Shown piece after piece: positions 36,123 through 42,242 of a DNA stretch of 64,000 bases. Within the stretch, counting starts at the first letter, position 1. Each line of letters begins with the position of its first letter. Position numbers and translations under genes: made by a program. The notes beneath the pieces are model-generated. The model searched no databases. It was not told where the DNA came from and was given only the letters and a program-made list of their open reading frames with translations. The DNA comes from Spirochaetales bacterium (lineage in GTDB: Bacteria > Spirochaetota > Spirochaetia > Treponematales > Treponemataceae), in NCBI GenBank assembly GCA_003252395.1, contig QKEL01000009.1:496001-560000 (forward strand), read 5' to 3'.

Positions 36123-36140
36123 GGCCCCCGAAAGGGGGCC
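36123..36140 (+). other. GAAA-tetraloop hairpin between small genes
   Basis: GGCCCCC-GAAA-GGGGGCC forms a perfect seven-pair stem with a stable tetraloop. No T-tract follows, so it is more likely an mRNA stabiliser or processing site than a terminator. Confidence 0.6.
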
Positions 36141-36159
36141 ACTCAAAGGAGTATGCAAC

Positions 36160-36372
36160 ATGAAAGCAATTATCAGGACCATAGAGAACGGGAAGCGCAT
36201 AGCGCTAGAACAGGTAGAGAATAAGCGGCGCTCGATCAAGGATAAAATCCTTGAAACAGGTATGCAATACATCGAAACCGAGTCAACGCTCGGGTCATTT
36301 AATGCGATGGGGCAGCGAGTCGAGGAACAGGTATTTATAATCGAGGACGTGTCGGAGGGAAACTATGTATAA
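36160..36372 (+). CDS. Small prophage protein
   Basis: A 70-residue protein of unknown function (MKAIIRTIENGKRIALEQVENKRRS...), with an AAAGGAG ribosome-binding site eight bases upstream. Both this and the gene at 35802 contain an ETxSTxG...ExVEEQVFxIE-like stretch (here ESTLGSFNAMGQRVEEQVFI), so the two may be distantly related. Confidence 0.65.
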   Translation: MKAIIRTIENGKRIALEQVENKRRSIKDKILETGMQYIETESTLGSFNAMGQRVEEQVFIIEDVSEGNYV

Positions 36373-36754
36373 AACGCCCACTCCGGAAGAATTCCGAGCC
36401 TTCCTCAAGGAGCGAGGCTTATCCGGATCCCAGGCCGCGCGGCTTGTGGGGAAGGATTCTCGCGCGATTAGGCGATACACCGCCCCGGATGACCAGAAGG
36501 GTGCAAGGTCGATGCAATGGGATACCTGGGCGCTGATAAGGATCCTTTCCGGGGCAGCCTCGGTCGACGCCGTTATTGCCGAGATTTCGCGGGTCTCCAT
36601 GGAAATTGAGACGACGGACGGCAAGGTGGAAAAGCGTGATTTTGAGAGCGAGGAAGCGTTTCGAGCCTATCTAAAGGCTCATGACGGTGAGATAGTCGGT
36701 TTTATGGAGCTTTCCCCGGGTCAACTGGATTCCCCGTCGGGAATTCAAGCTTGA
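36365..36754 (+). CDS. Putative helix-turn-helix DNA-binding prophage protein
   Basis: A 129-residue protein. PEEFRAFLKERGLSGSQAARLVGKDSRAIRRYTA (about 6-40) is a helix-turn-helix of the phage regulator type. The rest is acidic and without a known domain. It starts eight bases inside the preceding gene with GGAGGG upstream, and its end overlaps a convergent gene by 53 bases. Confidence 0.65.
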   Translation: MYKTPTPEEFRAFLKERGLSGSQAARLVGKDSRAIRRYTAPDDQKGARSMQWDTWALIRILSGAASVDAVIAEISRVSMEIETTDGKVEKRDFESEEAFRAYLKAHDGEIVGFMELSPGQLDSPSGIQA

Positions 36755-36935
36755 TATCGATATCCCGCGGAGTAGCCGCGGGGTCCCCGGCGAGGTAGGG
36801 CGGTTCTCTTCCATTGTTTTCGTCGATGAAATCTGCCTTAGCCTTCGCGAGGGCCTCGCTCGTCGTGTTCGCGAGCACCTTCACCTTTTTAACCCATGTT
36901 TCCAATATTTCGATCGTGTAAATTGATGGCGGCAT
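36702..36935 (-). CDS. Small DpnD/PcfM-like prophage protein
   Basis: A 77-residue protein whose opening IYTIEILETWVKKVKVLANTTSEALAKAKADF resembles the DpnD/PcfM-like small proteins (beta hairpin plus helix). The ribosome-binding site is weak. The 53-base overlap with the opposite-strand gene lowers confidence slightly. Confidence 0.55.
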   Translation of the reverse strand: MPPSIYTIEILETWVKKVKVLANTTSEALAKAKADFIDENNGREPPYLAGDPAATPRDIDIKLEFPTGNPVDPGKAP

Positions 36936-36938
36936 GGG

Positions 36939-37646
36939 TTAATTTATCCTTGAAAACCCGATATACGGATTAAACCCATAGCTGTAAAAATCTACCTCTT
37001 TGAAGTCGGTTGATTCTGAGTCGTATTTCGTTTTGATGCTAAATCGCTCTTTCCTGTAGAACGTATAGAACGCGGATAATCCCGCCAGAAACGAACATTT
37101 TTCGAGCACCTTATACCTTATTCCGATATCACCAACTAGACCCATATTCGTAGAATTTACCGTTGCGTTTGTGTCAATTTTTGTAGGGTAGAAAATGCCT
37201 CCAGAAACATAACCCGAATTGATAGTCCCTGTAATAAATTCATAGTCAGACGAGAGCCTCGCGCCTATGTTTGAAAAAAGAACCGTTCTTTTCTCTGGAT
37301 TTGAGCGGAACGTAAAGCCAACTTTTCCGTTTAACCCGAGCACCCTATCATCATTTATCGAAACCGACGCCCCGACATCTTCAAATAGTGGACCATAATC
37401 ATCTTGCGAGCCCGCAACCTGAAGAGAGTCGAAACCGATTCCAAAGAATAATCCGAAAGATCCTCCAAAATATGAGGCGTAATTAAATCCGGCGCCTATG
37501 CCGATAATTGATCTATCAACCGCCGGAGGCTCAGTATACGAATCCCTTCTCGGTGCTAGTCCGAAAAAGAAATCGGCGTTTGATTGCGAAAAAACAAAAC
37601 CAGAGAAAAAGAGAACAAAAAATGTAAAAGCAACCTTTTTTGCCAC
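36939..37646 (-). CDS. Prophage-carried outer-membrane beta-barrel-like protein (cargo gene)
   Basis: A 235-residue protein with a signal peptide (KKVAFTFFVLFFSGFVFSQ). Amphipathic beta strands rich in Gly and aromatic residues follow (FGLFFGIGF, NGKVGFTFRS, LVGDIGIRYKV), ending SYGFNPYIGFSRIN with an aromatic near the C-terminus. This looks like a small outer-membrane barrel. GTG 37646 is chosen because GGAG lies seven bases upstream and it places the signal peptide at the N-terminus. It is AT-rich and transcribed with the repressor, which fits a lysogenic-conversion gene. Confidence 0.7.
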   Translation of the reverse strand: MAKKVAFTFFVLFFSGFVFSQSNADFFFGLAPRRDSYTEPPAVDRSIIGIGAGFNYASYFGGSFGLFFGIGFDSLQVAGSQDDYGPLFEDVGASVSINDDRVLGLNGKVGFTFRSNPEKRTVLFSNIGARLSSDYEFITGTINSGYVSGGIFYPTKIDTNATVNSTNMGLVGDIGIRYKVLEKCSFLAGLSAFYTFYRKERFSIKTKYDSESTDFKEVDFYSYGFNPYIGFSRIN

Positions 37647-37725
37647 GTAAAACTCCACAAAAATAATATTCTCGCGACCAATGACCATTATAGGCCAATG
37701 TTAGCGGAAAACATGATAAATTATC

Positions 37726-38112
37726 TTAGGCCTGTCTCTTTTTTTGTTCATCCTGTAAGGTAGATGCTTTTAGATGAAGCATTTCACCTACAACCTTCCG
37801 CGTTTGTTCATCAAGACAATCAAAATCTTCAAGAAATTTACGATATTTTAAAGCTAATTGTAACAGAAAGCGATTTTCCTTATGACTTTTTTCATCGATT
37901 TCGGGAAAGAAGCGCTCAACGCTCACCCCGAAGTATTCTGCAATCTGTATCGCGATATTAACCGGGGGAAATCTTCCACCATTTTTCCAGGAAGAAATAG
38001 TCGAAGTAGAAATTCCTAAGTGCAAAGCGAGGGCTGCTTCCTTGGTTTCTCCAAGTAAATTTGAGTAGATATTCCAGTATGTTTCGGCTCCGGTATTCCT
38101 TCCTCTGCCCAT
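37726..38112 (-). CDS. CI-like prophage repressor (XRE family)
   Basis: A 128-residue repressor with HTH ETKEAALALHLGISTSTISSWKNGGRFPPVNIAIQIAEYFGVSVERFF and a helical C-terminal part that may dimerise. It has no LexA-like protease domain, so RecA-triggered self-cleavage is not expected. The frame extends upstream to 38187 but would run through the operators; the ATG at 38112 lies six bases after a GATACT -10-like box. It should keep the adjacent promoters off in the lysogen. Confidence 0.8.
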   Translation of the reverse strand: MGRGRNTGAETYWNIYSNLLGETKEAALALHLGISTSTISSWKNGGRFPPVNIAIQIAEYFGVSVERFFPEIDEKSHKENRFLLQLALKYRKFLEDFDCLDEQTRKVVGEMLHLKASTLQDEQKKRQA

Positions 38113-38127
38113 ATTATTAGTATCGTA

Positions 38128-38209
38128 CGTATTTACGAAAAAAACTGAAAAATTTCTCTTGACAGGTTCGTAAATAGGCTTTACCATGGCCTCATGAAAC
38201 GTAAATACG
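38128..38209. promoter_or_regulatory. Operator region of the first lysogeny switch
   Basis: Three copies of the palindrome CGTA-WW-TACG: 38128-38137, 38169-38178 (CGTAAATAGG, one mismatch) and 38200-38209. Centre distances are 41 and 31 bases, close to four and three helical turns. The rightward promoter TTGACA (38159-38164)-N17-TACCAT (38182-38187) has the middle site in its spacer. The -10 ends six bases before the ATG at 38194. Confidence 0.8.
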
Positions 38210-38400
38210 AATTCAGGAACATATCAGTGCCTATGAACCCCGAAAGAAGGGCTTATATCGAGAACAGGGTCAAAGGCGGCGGATTCAAGCTTGGTGGCTA
38301 TGTCGCATCTTTGATCGATTCCGACATGGTCCAAAACGGGGCTAAAAAACCGTCGCGCCAGTGGGATGATACCGAATCGTCATCCAGGGAGGCCAAATGA
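38194..38400 (+). CDS. Cro-like small regulator, possible ribbon-helix-helix protein
   Basis: A 68-residue basic protein. FRNISVPMNPERRAYIENRVKGGGFKLGGYVASLIDSDM has the strand-helix-helix pattern of CopG/RHH DNA-binding proteins. It is the first gene of the rightward transcript, divergent from the repressor, which is where a Cro-type protein is expected. The third operator lies inside its first codons. No ribosome-binding site precedes the ATG. Confidence 0.65.
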   Translation: MKRKYEFRNISVPMNPERRAYIENRVKGGGFKLGGYVASLIDSDMVQNGAKKPSRQWDDTESSSREAK

Positions 38401-38657
38401 GCGATCTTCGCGAAACCGTGAAAGTAATTGAGCATATCGATTCCGCAATTGCCGTGCTTACCGAAACCCGTCAGCGTCTTACCGGCGGCGATCTCGAGCC
38501 CCTCCTTACCGTCCGCGACGTGGCTAGTCACCTCAAAAGCACCAAGCAGCATGTCTACAACCTAATCACGAACGGATCGCTTCGAGTCGCGAGAATCGGA
38601 AGCGCGATCCGCGTCACGAAATCCGATCTCATAGCCTATATCGAGGCATCAAAGTGA
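38397..38657 (+). CDS. xis: Excisionase-like helix-turn-helix protein
   Basis: An 86-residue protein whose C-terminal half LLTVRDVASHLKSTKQHVYNLITNGSLRVARIGSAIRVTKSDLIAYIE is a MerR-like HTH_17 domain as in excisionases and AlpA. The N-terminal half is a short coiled coil. It overlaps the preceding gene by four bases. Excisionase is the likely role. Confidence 0.75.
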   Translation: MSDLRETVKVIEHIDSAIAVLTETRQRLTGGDLEPLLTVRDVASHLKSTKQHVYNLITNGSLRVARIGSAIRVTKSDLIAYIEASK

Positions 38658-38836
38658 AAGGGGCAAGGGAGATTCACTATCGGCGCGCGGCAAACAATAA
38701 AAAATGCGCGCTCTGCGGGTATCGATGCCCGGGTTCGCTCCTTACGGTTATTCCTAATCATGGTGAGGTTAAATGCCTGCTTTTCGGTGAAGACGTCAAA
38801 GAAGAAAACACGTGCGACAAATGGCGGCACGACTAA
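38654..38836 (+). CDS. Small cysteine-containing prophage protein
   Basis: A 60-residue basic protein with CALCGYRC and a later KCLL...NTC, which could bind one zinc. The GTG start overlaps the excisionase-like stop (GTGA). Function unknown. Confidence 0.6.
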   Translation: MKGAREIHYRRAANNKKCALCGYRCPGSLLTVIPNHGEVKCLLFGEDVKEENTCDKWRHD

Positions 38837-39076
38837 ATAGCATCAGGTTCTTTTAGGGTGGAAATTCGGGCCCGTATGAGCCCGGAATACTAAACGTTAG
38901 GAGGTGCGGTTCGTGGCTCACTGAAGCTACGCAAATGGCTTTTTCGACGTTTCAAGCTGTCGATTGTGAGCGATTCCTACGGTTAAAGATTCTTGGAAGG
39001 CATCTTGAAGCTGGGCGGGGGATTGCGTGACGGATAGGGAAGGAAAGGGCCGGCGCCGAATCAGCGGGCCCGTCGT
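38837..39076 (+). other. Noncoding leader of the prophage tRNA block
   Basis: No gene is seen. A hairpin TTCGGGC...GCCCGGAA (38866-38887, one bulge) lies near the left end, followed by a purine-rich stretch and a CGAC...GTCG stem with a TTTCAAGC loop near 38945-38963. Some of this may be part of a structured transcript leading into the tRNAs. Confidence 0.4.
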
Positions 39077-39148
39077 GGTTGGGTAGAGCAGCGGTAGCTT
39101 GGCGGCCTCATAAGCCGTAGGTCAGTGGCTCGAATCCACTCCCAGCCC
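39077..39148 (+). tRNA. tRNA with anticodon CAT (Met or Ile2)
   Basis: Acceptor GGTTGGG/CCCAGCC, D-arm GAGC/GCTT with GG in the loop, anticodon stem GCGGC/GCCGT with loop CTCATAA (CAT), and T-arm AGTGG-CTCGAAT-CCACT. The T-loop begins with C instead of T. Whether it reads AUG or, after lysidine modification, AUA cannot be told from sequence. Confidence 0.85.
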
Positions 39149-39186
39149 GGAGCGGGCATTTAACCAGGTAGTATGGGAAATGTGTT

Positions 39187-39280
39187 ATCGGAGTGGCTAC
39201 ACACTCGCGGGTAACTGGTGCGCTGAATCAGTAGCGCGTGTACTAGGCGATAGGTGGTCCAAGTACCGCAACTCCTCGAT
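39187..39280 (+). ncRNA. Structured segment between the two canonical tRNAs
   Basis: Three perfect or near-perfect hairpins in a row: GAGTG/CACTC (39191-39206), GCGCT/AGCGC (about 39221-39238), and GTACTAGG/CCAAGTAC (about 39239-39265, one mismatch). The last two are enclosed by GCGG (39207) and CCGC (39266). It does not fold as a standard tRNA by eye. Confidence 0.4.
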
Positions 39281-39298
39281 GCGTGAAACGGGGAATAC

Positions 39299-39372
39299 GC
39301 CAATTTAGCTCAGCTGGCCAGAGCACGTGATTTGTAATCTCGGGGTCCAGGGTTCGAATCCCTGAGTTGGCT
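39299..39372 (+). tRNA. tRNA-Thr (anticodon TGT)
   Basis: A canonical 74-base cloverleaf: acceptor GCCAATT/AGTTGGC, D-arm GCTC/GAGC, anticodon stem CGTGA/TCTCG (one T-T mismatch) with loop TTTGTAA, and T-arm CAGGG-TTCGAAT-CCCTG. Confidence 0.93.
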
Positions 39373-39594
39373 AGAAGGTCGGTTCAATCCCGACTCGCTC
39401 GTCGAGGTCAAGGTGACTAACTAAACGAGGTTCAACTCCTCTGAAAACCAGCGGTACTGGTAGACGCGCGTTTTCCCGGCGATACGGGATTCAAGGAGTC
39501 GGGAGGAGTTGGTAACTCGCCCAGGCACGCGTGGCGCAAGAAGGTCGCTCCTTAAGCGCAGATCAGGGAAAGCGGTTCAAGTCCGCACGATTCC
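39373..39594 (+). ncRNA. Run of tRNA-like hairpins without complete cloverleaves
   Basis: T-arm look-alikes GTCGG-TTCAATC-CCGAC (39379-39395), GAGG-TTCAACT-CCTC (39427-39441) and GCGG-TTCAAGT-CCGC (about 39572-39586) alternate with D-arm-like hairpins such as CCAG-CGGTA-CTGG and GCG-GTACTGGTAGA-CGC. The last unit has a perfect seven-pair acceptor (GGAGTCG 39495-39501, CGATTCC 39588-39594) and an extra GCGC/AAGG hairpin, 100 bases in all. No convincing anticodon arms were found, so these are tRNA-derived or tRNA-mimicking rather than confirmed tRNAs. Confidence 0.45.
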
Positions 39595-39678
39595 ATAGTC
39601 TCGTTGCTTGACGTAATAAAAAAATGCAACCAGTTGCCAGACTGTAACACTGGACGGCGCCGAACGACTCGGTAGACA

Positions 39679-39726
39679 GTCCCGGGCGATTGCTTCGTCC
39701 TTAATCAATCGCTCGGGGCTTTTTTT
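39679..39726 (+). terminator. Intrinsic terminator after the tRNA block
   Basis: A 14-pair stem (39679-39692 with 39706-39719, two G-T wobbles, core GCGATTG/CAATCGC) is followed by T7. It closes the RNA block before the next protein operon. Confidence 0.88.
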
Positions 39727-39741
39727 GAAAGGGGAAATTCC

Positions 39742-39935
39742 ATGGATGATAAAAAACAGGCTGTAGCGCAAGCATACCAACCGGAACGCTTTTTCTTATC
39801 TTCATCGTTCTAAAGCTCACGGGGCTTATTACATGGCCTTGGATTTGGGTTTTTTCGCCCCTTTGGCTTCCGTTTGCCTTTATTCTTATCTGCCTGGTGG
39901 CGCTTGGAATAATCGCCTTTTTCGCGAGCCTATGA
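39742..39935 (+). pseudogene. Frameshifted small membrane protein (TM_Fragile-X-F-like)
   Basis: The ATG at 39742 has a good AAGGGG ribosome-binding site but its frame stops after 23 codons. In the -1 frame, the sequence from about 39783 to the TGA at 39933-39935 encodes FIVLKLTGLITWPWIWVFSP then a membrane helix, matching small phage membrane proteins of this type. That stop overlaps the next ATG (ATGA), as in an intact operon. An indel, a sequencing error or programmed frameshifting could explain it. Confidence 0.65.
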
Positions 39936-40285
39936 AAAACGCAAATGCGCTCGAATCAGAAGTCCTCGAATCCTCCGTCGTTCGCGAAGTGCAGAACATC
40001 ATCGACCTTTACCGACTTCCGATCTACCGGACGAATACCGGCGCGGTGAAAGTTGAAAAACGCCTCGTTCGCTTCGGGAAAACCGGAACAGGCGATTTTA
40101 CCGGATGGTGCCCGAATTCTGGCCGCCACGTCGAGATCGAGTGTAAGAGGCCGGTCGGTGGCGTTCTTTCGGAAGCACAGCGTCGCCGCCTCGACGCGAT
40201 AAACAAGGCGGGCGGCGTCGGAATAGTGGTTATGAGCGGGGCGGACTGCCTCGCACAACTTAAAGAAGCGGGGGTAATACGGTGA
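39932..40285 (+). CDS. VRR-NUC domain nuclease
   Basis: A 117-residue single-domain protein of the PD-(D/E)xK superfamily: TGDFTGWCPNSGRHVEIECKRPVGG (about 49-73) contains the GD, E-x-K core, then LSEAQRRRLDAINKAGGVGIVV. VRR-NUC proteins are phage-type structure-specific nucleases. ATG 39932 is preferred over an in-frame ATG at 39833 because upstream codons belong to the preceding gene read in another frame. Confidence 0.85.
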   Translation: MKNANALESEVLESSVVREVQNIIDLYRLPIYRTNTGAVKVEKRLVRFGKTGTGDFTGWCPNSGRHVEIECKRPVGGVLSEAQRRRLDAINKAGGVGIVVMSGADCLAQLKEAGVIR

Positions 40286-40620
40286 GCGAAATGAAGAAAT
40301 TACGGTTAGACACGTTTCAGCACGGTGCTGTCGTGGACCTGTTTGACGAGGAGCTTCGCAAAGTCCTTGACAATATCGCAGACCAGAACACGAAGCCGAA
40401 TGAAGAGCGAGTAATCATCATCAAGTTTTCGATCAAGCCGGACAAGACGCGTTCGACCGCTGAAACGACGCTCGATGTGAAATCGAAACTAGCAGGAATC
40501 AAGCCGCAAAACTCATTCCTCTTTTTCGACCACCAGGAGCGCGGCGAAGGAATCGAGGCTTTTGAAGATGACCCCGGACCGGAGCTTCCGTTCGTGGTTA
40601 AGCAAGAAGTGGCGAAGTAA
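40282..40620 (+). CDS. Conserved phage protein (often labelled replication terminator protein)
   Basis: A 112-residue acidic protein. ELRKVLDNIADQNTKPNEERVIIIKFSIKPDKTRSTAETTLDVKSKLA matches a conserved pattern I know from phages of Firmicutes where it carries that label without functional proof. GTG start overlapping the nuclease stop. Confidence 0.65.
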   Translation: MSEMKKLRLDTFQHGAVVDLFDEELRKVLDNIADQNTKPNEERVIIIKFSIKPDKTRSTAETTLDVKSKLAGIKPQNSFLFFDHQERGEGIEAFEDDPGPELPFVVKQEVAK

Positions 40621-40634
40621 GGAGCGCCTTAGCA

Positions 40635-41369
40635 ATGGATAAGCAGACTATCGAAAAAATCGAGGAAATGGCGAACGCCAAACACCTCGTTCAATCTGGG
40701 GGCCGCGAATGGACTCCATCGTCTCTCAAGCCGATCATTTTCAATCCACTCGCGCAGACGATCGAGGTTCATACCCTTTCAGGTCTCGTCGATTTCATTT
40801 CGAACGATATCGATAAGGCCGAAATCGCAGAGAAGTATTTCATCCACGTCGTCAATCCCGAGAAAGTCGAGCTCGTTTCGGCGATTAAGGGCGACGACCG
40901 TAAGCGCGAAGTGCTTCTTCAGTCGGTTATCGACAAGGAACTCGACACGTTCCCGTTCGGAACCTTCATGTCTCAGGAAGAATTCGCGATCCGCTTCAGG
41001 TCGATGTTCGAGGTGCAGAAAGGCGATGATTCAGAATACGTGCTTTCCTTCACCTCCAAGTTGACCGGGGGTACCAATATCGACGTTCAGGACGATGGCG
41101 TCACCCAGAACGTCGGTGTTAAGAAAGGCCTTTCCGGTGCGCTCAAGGCAACCGAAGCCGCGAAACCGATCGTTCTTCTCGCTCCTTTCAGGACGTTCCG
41201 CGACATCAAACAACCAGCGAGTCAATTCCTGCTCCGTATTCGTCTGAGTGGCGATACTCCGACCGTCGCGCTTTTCGAAGCTGACGGCGGACGCTGGCGG
41301 AATGAAGCGGTCAAATCGATCGCTGAATACATCAGCTCAAGGCTTCAAAACGTTAGGGTAATCGCATGA
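40635..41369 (+). CDS. Phage protein resembling the DUF2303 family
   Basis: A 244-residue protein with IIFNPLAQTIEVHTLSGLVDFI near the N-terminus and LLAPFRTFRDIKQPASQFLLRI in the C-terminal half. The pattern recalls DUF2303 proteins of early phage regions. AAGGAG lies about twelve bases before the ATG. No catalytic motif is seen. Confidence 0.6.
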   Translation: MDKQTIEKIEEMANAKHLVQSGGREWTPSSLKPIIFNPLAQTIEVHTLSGLVDFISNDIDKAEIAEKYFIHVVNPEKVELVSAIKGDDRKREVLLQSVIDKELDTFPFGTFMSQEEFAIRFRSMFEVQKGDDSEYVLSFTSKLTGGTNIDVQDDGVTQNVGVKKGLSGALKATEAAKPIVLLAPFRTFRDIKQPASQFLLRIRLSGDTPTVALFEADGGRWRNEAVKSIAEYISSRLQNVRVIA

Positions 41370-41473
41370 AAAAGCTGCACGTTCTAAACTTTTTCCTTTT
41401 CGCGGCAATTGCTTGGAACGTGCTCTTTTTCCTCATGGTCGCGACTGAAAACGTTCCCGGGTGGTTAAGGTGA
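41366..41473 (+). CDS. Tiny membrane protein
   Basis: 35 residues (MKKLHVLNFFLFAAIAWNVLFFLMV...) with one hydrophobic helix. It overlaps its neighbours by four bases on both sides (ATGA and GTGA), which is the best evidence that it is translated. Confidence 0.6.
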   Translation: MKKLHVLNFFLFAAIAWNVLFFLMVATENVPGWLR

Positions 41474-41589
41474 AAAAGGTAAAGCTTCGAAGAATAGCGC
41501 GCGAGGTTTTTGACTTCGCGGTAATCATACTCGCGGCCGGAATCGTTGTCGTAGTGCTTGCGGCTGAAACCATGGCGGTACTGGGATGA
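41470..41589 (+). CDS. Tiny membrane protein
   Basis: 39 residues with a basic N-terminus (MKKVKLRRIAREVFDF) and one membrane helix (AVIILAAGIVVVVLAAE). GTG start overlapping the preceding stop; stop overlapping the phosphatase ATG. Confidence 0.6.
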   Translation: MKKVKLRRIAREVFDFAVIILAAGIVVVVLAAETMAVLG

Positions 41590-42242
41590 ACCTGTTTCAG
41601 GAATACGAACCAAACAAAAAAGGCCGCGATTTTGTAGTTTCCGATATTCACGGATGCTATACCGATTTGCAAAATGAACTTGACCGATTGTCATTCGACG
41701 CCGTTAATGATCGTCTCTTTTCTGTTGGAGATCTCGCCGATCGCGGGCCTGAATCAAAAACCGCTCTCGAATTTATCAAGAACCCGTGGTTTTACCCCGT
41801 TCTCGGAAATCATGAAGAAATGTTTATACAATGCTGGATCGAACGGAACGAACCGATCGAATGGCATTGCCATAACGGAGGAGATTGGGCGCGTGAATTA
41901 TCTTTTTCAGAAAGAAAAGATTATGAAACAAGTTTATCAAAGCTTCCCTTGATTATTCGAATCGGGAAGGTTTTGATCTGCCACAGTCTGCTCCCTCGAC
42001 AAAAAATAGAGACCATTATCGCGAACATCGAACGTCTTCGCGAGTTCATTATCTGGCAGCGTGACGAAAGCTTTTTTGGTGGCCCTGATGGTTTTATTAC
42101 CTATGCCGGTCATACTATTCATTCTGAAATTACTCAATACGGAAACGTCCTTGATATTGATACCGGCGCTTTCTTGAAATATTGGCCCGGTCGTTCGGGA
42201 AAACTCACGATCGTTGAAATAACGAACGAGGAAACAAAATGA
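41586..42242 (+). CDS. Lambda-phosphatase-like serine/threonine metallophosphoesterase
   Basis: A 218-residue enzyme with all PPP-family metal motifs: SDIHGCY (about 19-25), GDLADRGPES (about 47-56), LGNHEE (about 73-78), and downstream His residues in VLICHSLL and YAGHTIHS. Phage lambda encodes a homologue in its early region. The substrate in the lysogen is unknown. Confidence 0.9.
   Translation: MNLFQEYEPNKKGRDFVVSDIHGCYTDLQNELDRLSFDAVNDRLFSVGDLADRGPESKTALEFIKNPWFYPVLGNHEEMFIQCWIERNEPIEWHCHNGGDWARELSFSERKDYETSLSKLPLIIRIGKVLICHSLLPRQKIETIIANIERLREFIIWQRDESFFGGPDGFITYAGHTIHSEITQYGNVLDIDTGAFLKYWPGRSGKLTIVEITNEETK

Noticed and set aside
36123-36140. Hairpin as an intrinsic terminator
   Set aside because: The stem is strong but there is no T-tract, and the next gene is closely spaced with a good ribosome-binding site.
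38113-38187. N-terminal extension of the CI-like repressor to 38187
   Set aside because: The extra 25 codons would run through the operators and both promoters; the HTH protein is complete from the ATG at 38112.
39187-39280. Third canonical tRNA between tRNA(CAT) and tRNA-Thr
   Set aside because: Acceptor-like GGAGT/ACTCC ends exist but the internal arms do not form a D-arm, anticodon arm and T-arm in order.
38837-39730. CRISPR array or retron RNA in the structured noncoding block
   Set aside because: No regularly spaced identical repeats, and no cas or reverse-transcriptase gene nearby; tRNA features explain at least two units.
39577-39780. 67-codon minus-strand frame across the terminator after the tRNA block
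   Set aside because: It runs through a clear terminator stem and the start of a plus-strand gene; no start signal.
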